Part shown: in pieces, positions 5,522-7,604 of the stretch
How positions within the stretch are numbered: position 1 is the first letter of the stretch
Layout: the number at the start of each line of letters is the position of its first letter
Origin: a bacterium
GTDB taxonomy: Bacteria; Desulfobacterota; GWC2-55-46
Assembly (NCBI GenBank): GCA_027310325.1
Contig: DAIDBB010000020.1
Span: forward strand, 1-7,604
Length of the DNA stretch: 7,604 nucleotides
Direction: 5' to 3'
Position numbers and translations under genes: made by a program
Notes under the pieces: model-generated
The model's database searches: none
Told to the model about the DNA's origin: nothing
Seen by the model: only the letters and a program-made list of their open reading frames with translations

Positions 5522-7074
5522 AGCTTGCCGACGCCAGGACCATCCAGGCCATAGACCGCAGATCAATAAGGGATTACGGCATCAAGGGCCTGCAGCTTAT
5601 GGAGAACGCAGGAAGGGGTGCCGCGGAGATAATCCTCCGCGAGCTTCAAGGCTATCATAAAGGGGGCCGGGTCTCCATAATAGCCGGCAAGGGAAATAAC
5701 GGCGGGGACGGGTTTGTCGTTGCCAGGCATTTAAGGAACCGGGGCGTGGAGGTAACGGTGTTTTCATTCGCCCCCGCAGAGGAGATGAAAGGGGATGCCG
5801 GGGTGAACGCCGCCTCCTGGAAAAAGTTGGACGGCGAGACCTTTTTTATCTCTACAGGCGCGTCGCTTAAGAGTATCGAACCAAAGCTTCGCCATTCATC
5901 CGTAATAGTCGACGGCATATTCGGCACCGGGCTCTCCTCCCCGGTAAGGGGGCTTCATGCCGAGGTGATAGACCTCGTAAACGGCCTCGATAAGTTGGTC
6001 ATTGCGATAGATATCCCCTCCGGGATAGACGCGACGACCGGAGCAATATTGGGGACCGCTGTCAGGGCCGATATCACTGCGACGATGGCTATGCCCAAGA
6101 TTGGCCTTTATACATATCCTGGCCGCGGCCACTCTGGGCGTATCGAGATAGTCGACATCGGGGCCCCCAGGGCCCTTATCGACGACAAAACTATAAAATG
6201 GAACCTTACGACAGGCCCTGACGTAAAATGCATTTTGAAGCCGAGAAGCGGAGACTCCCACAAGGGCACATACGGCCACGTCCTGGTACTGGCGGGCTCG
6301 CCGGGAAAGACCGGTGCGGCGCTTATGTCAGCGATGGGCGCCATGCGCATGGGGGCCGGGCTCTCTACGATAGGGCTACCGGAGGGGCTCCTTTCTTCGA
6401 TGGAAGCGAAGACGGTCGAGGTCATGACTTTGGGGCTGCCTCAGACGCCGCGGACTACCCTGGGGCTTTCTTCCTACGACGCCGTAAAGAGATTCATGGC
6501 CGATAAATCGGCCCTCGTCATCGGCCCGGGGCTCGGGGTCTCCGACGATATCGCAGGCCTCATAAGAAAGATAATAAAAGAGGCCGATTATCCCGTCGTA
6601 ATAGACGCCGATGGGCTCAATAACATGGCGGGGCGCGTAGAGGCCCTAAGGGATACCGCCTCAAAGATTATACTAACGCCCCATCCCGGGGAGATGGCCC
6701 GTCTTATGGACATGACAACTTCCCAGGTCCAGAGCGATAGAATCGGTGTAGCCGGGGCGCTCGCCGGAAAGACCGGGGCCACGGTCGTTCTAAAGGGCGC
6801 GGGCACGGTCATAGCCTTGCCTGACGGGGATATTCACATAAACCCGACAGGCAACCCTGGGCTTTCCACGGCAGGCACCGGGGACGTGCTCTCAGGGATG
6901 GTAGGCGGGCTTTTGGCCCAGGGGTATGATGCGGCAGCGGCCTCTGTAGCGGCCGTTTATATCCATGGGGCTGCCGGGGATGAGGTAAGGAAAGAGAACG
7001 GCGGAATGGGCATGATTGCCACAGACATCCTTCCTTTCATACCCAAGGTCATAAAATCCCTGACGGAATCCTGA
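5518..7074 (+). CDS. nnr: Bifunctional NAD(P)HX epimerase / ADP-dependent NAD(P)HX dehydratase
   Basis: A metabolite-repair enzyme that restores hydrated NADH and NADPH. The N-terminal YjeF_N domain (about 1-220) interconverts the R and S forms of NAD(P)HX. The C-terminal ribokinase-like domain (about 230-515) dehydrates the S form at the expense of ADP. N-domain motifs are MENAGR (28-33), the dinucleotide loop AGKGNNGGDGFV (56-67), VDGIFGTGL (131-139) and IDIPSGID (164-171). C-domain motifs are HKGTYGHVLVLAGS (248-261), GAGL (279-282), GPGLG (336-340), VIDADGLN (361-368), LTPHPGEMARL (386-396), VLKGAGT (424-430) and NPGLSTAGTGDVLSG (446-460), with Asp456 in the nucleotide/catalytic loop. The 518 residues fit the fused form (E. 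coli Nnr/YjeF is of similar size). Start is at ATG 5518 as argued for the acpS junction. It directly abuts tsaE, matching the yjeF-yjeE pair of E. coli. Both domains appear intact. Confidence 0.97.
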   Translation: MKLADARTIQAIDRRSIRDYGIKGLQLMENAGRGAAEIILRELQGYHKGGRVSIIAGKGNNGGDGFVVARHLRNRGVEVTVFSFAPAEEMKGDAGVNAASWKKLDGETFFISTGASLKSIEPKLRHSSVIVDGIFGTGLSSPVRGLHAEVIDLVNGLDKLVIAIDIPSGIDATTGAILGTAVRADITATMAMPKIGLYTYPGRGHSGRIEIVDIGAPRALIDDKTIKWNLTTGPDVKCILKPRSGDSHKGTYGHVLVLAGSPGKTGAALMSAMGAMRMGAGLSTIGLPEGLLSSMEAKTVEVMTLGLPQTPRTTLGLSSYDAVKRFMADKSALVIGPGLGVSDDIAGLIRKIIKEADYPVVIDADGLNNMAGRVEALRDTASKIILTPHPGEMARLMDMTTSQVQSDRIGVAGALAGKTGATVVLKGAGTVIALPDGDIHINPTGNPGLSTAGTGDVLSGMVGGLLAQGYDAAAASVAAVYIHGAAGDEVRKENGGMGMIATDILPFIPKVIKSLTES

Positions 7075-7530
7075 ATGAAGGGCAGAGAGACCCATACCAC
7101 TCATTCGCCGGAAGAGACCGAGGCCCTGGGATGGGAGTTTTCGAGAAAGCTCCTCCCCGGCGACATAGTCGGGCTCGTGGGAGAGCTCGGCAGCGGCAAG
7201 ACCTGTTTCGTAAGGGGAGTAGCCAAAGGCCTGGGCGTCAGGGGGAACGTAAAGAGCCCGAGCTTTACGATAATAAATATCCTTGAAAGGGAAGAGAGGA
7301 GAGGCGAAATAAACCGGCTCCACCATATAGACCTTTACAGGATAAGAAGCGCTGACGATTTTTATGACGCGGGCCTTGAAGAATATATTTACGGGAAGGG
7401 TATTTCTGTAATAGAATGGGCGGATAAATTCCCCGAGCTCCTTGAAGTATGCACGATAGTGATACGGTTTTCCTATATGGGCGAAAAGGTAAGGGAGATA
7501 GTCATACAGCGCCGGGGCGGAAGCGCCTAA
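7075..7530 (+). CDS. tsaE: tRNA threonylcarbamoyladenosine biosynthesis ATPase TsaE
   Basis: A small P-loop ATPase that works with TsaB and TsaD to place the t6A modification at position 37 of ANN-decoding tRNAs. The 151 residues match the family. Motifs are the N-terminal HSPEETEALG (10-19), Walker A GELGSGKT (36-43, usually GDLGAGKT), switch-like VKSPSFTIIN (59-68, usually SPTF), HHIDLYRI (83-90) and VIEWADKF (112-119), which carries the conserved Glu-Trp pair of the family. The ATG at 7075 follows the nnr stop directly (TGAATG). Only a weak CGGAA at 7064-7068 lies upstream, so initiation probably depends on ribosomes finishing nnr. tsaB and tsaD are not in the window. It is the last complete gene of the cluster. 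Confidence 0.96.
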   Translation: MKGRETHTTHSPEETEALGWEFSRKLLPGDIVGLVGELGSGKTCFVRGVAKGLGVRGNVKSPSFTIINILEREERRGEINRLHHIDLYRIRSADDFYDAGLEEYIYGKGISVIEWADKFPELLEVCTIVIRFSYMGEKVREIVIQRRGGSA

Positions 7531-7604
7531 ACACTTTTTGAGAGGACCTTTTTGGCGCTGCGCACGGCAATTGTTTAACGTACCTCAAGCAAAAAGGACG
7601 TTAT
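7531..7604 (+). other. Trailing noncoding edge with a possible ribosome binding site for the next gene
   Basis: I see no gene and no convincing terminator in these 74 bases. CCTTTTT at 7548-7554 and AAAAAGG at 7591-7597 are complementary but 36 bases apart and low in GC, so they are unlikely to form a useful stem. AAAAAGGA at 7591-7598 looks like a Shine-Dalgarno site. The window ends in AT at 7603-7604, so a G as the next base would give an ATG start at good spacing. Which gene would follow cannot be told. Confidence 0.35.

Noticed and set aside
5622..5641. Perfect 7-base-pair inverted repeat (CGCGGAG / CTCCGCG) with a 6-base loop
   Set aside because: It lies within the conserved N-terminal coding part of nnr, has no T-run after it, and such short GC-rich stems occur by chance.
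6892..7326. 144-codon open frame on the - strand across the nnr/tsaE junction
   Set aside because: It covers the conserved C-terminus of Nnr and the Walker A region of TsaE, both well supported on the + strand; its translation resembles no family I know.
7548..7597. CCTTTTT ... AAAAAGG as a terminator stem after tsaE
   Set aside because: The arms are A/T-rich and 36 bases apart, and no T-run follows the second arm.

Overview
The window is a compact run of housekeeping genes, all on the + strand and densely packed. It looks like a GC-rich Gram-negative bacterium, most likely of the Deltaproteobacteria/Desulfobacterota or a related phylum. The placement rests on gene order (ftsH, folP, cdaA, ybbR, glmM, pdxJ, acpS, nnr, tsaE), which I recall from Geobacter-like genomes, and on heavy use of AGG (Arg) and ATA (Ile) codons throughout. 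I cannot place it more finely. Base and codon use look uniform, and I see no mobile element, CRISPR array, tRNA, rRNA or sign of transfer.

Layout. The left edge (2-265) holds the last 87 codons of the membrane AAA+ protease gene ftsH. A 99-base gap with a weak hairpin follows. From 365 to 7530 eight complete genes follow with gaps of 34 bases or less: folP (dihydropteroate synthase with an extra N-terminal domain), cdaA (diadenylate cyclase), a ybbR/cdaR-like membrane-anchored protein, glmM (phosphoglucosamine mutase), pdxJ (pyridoxine 5'-phosphate synthase), acpS (holo-ACP synthase), nnr (fused NAD(P)HX epimerase/dehydratase) and tsaE (the tRNA t6A ATPase). The last 74 bases hold no recognisable gene but end in what may be the ribosome binding site and first bases of the next one.

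How the genes fit together. cdaA-ybbR-glmM is the conserved c-di-AMP/cell-wall module: synthase, regulator and amino-sugar mutase. folP and pdxJ make cofactors (folate, vitamin B6), acpS activates acyl carrier protein, nnr repairs damaged NAD(P)H, and tsaE supports tRNA modification. Stop and start codons abut or overlap at cdaA/ybbR, acpS/nnr and nnr/tsaE, so the set is probably co-transcribed and partly translationally coupled.

I do not see a previously undescribed system. The observations most worth checking are substitutions at conserved positions in otherwise well-conserved enzymes: the expected Mg2+-binding Glu of AcpS is Val57, the expected phosphate-binding His of PdxJ is Phe214, and the DHPS loop-1 'DGG' reads 'DRG'. 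The uncharacterised N-terminal domain of the DHPS is also of interest.
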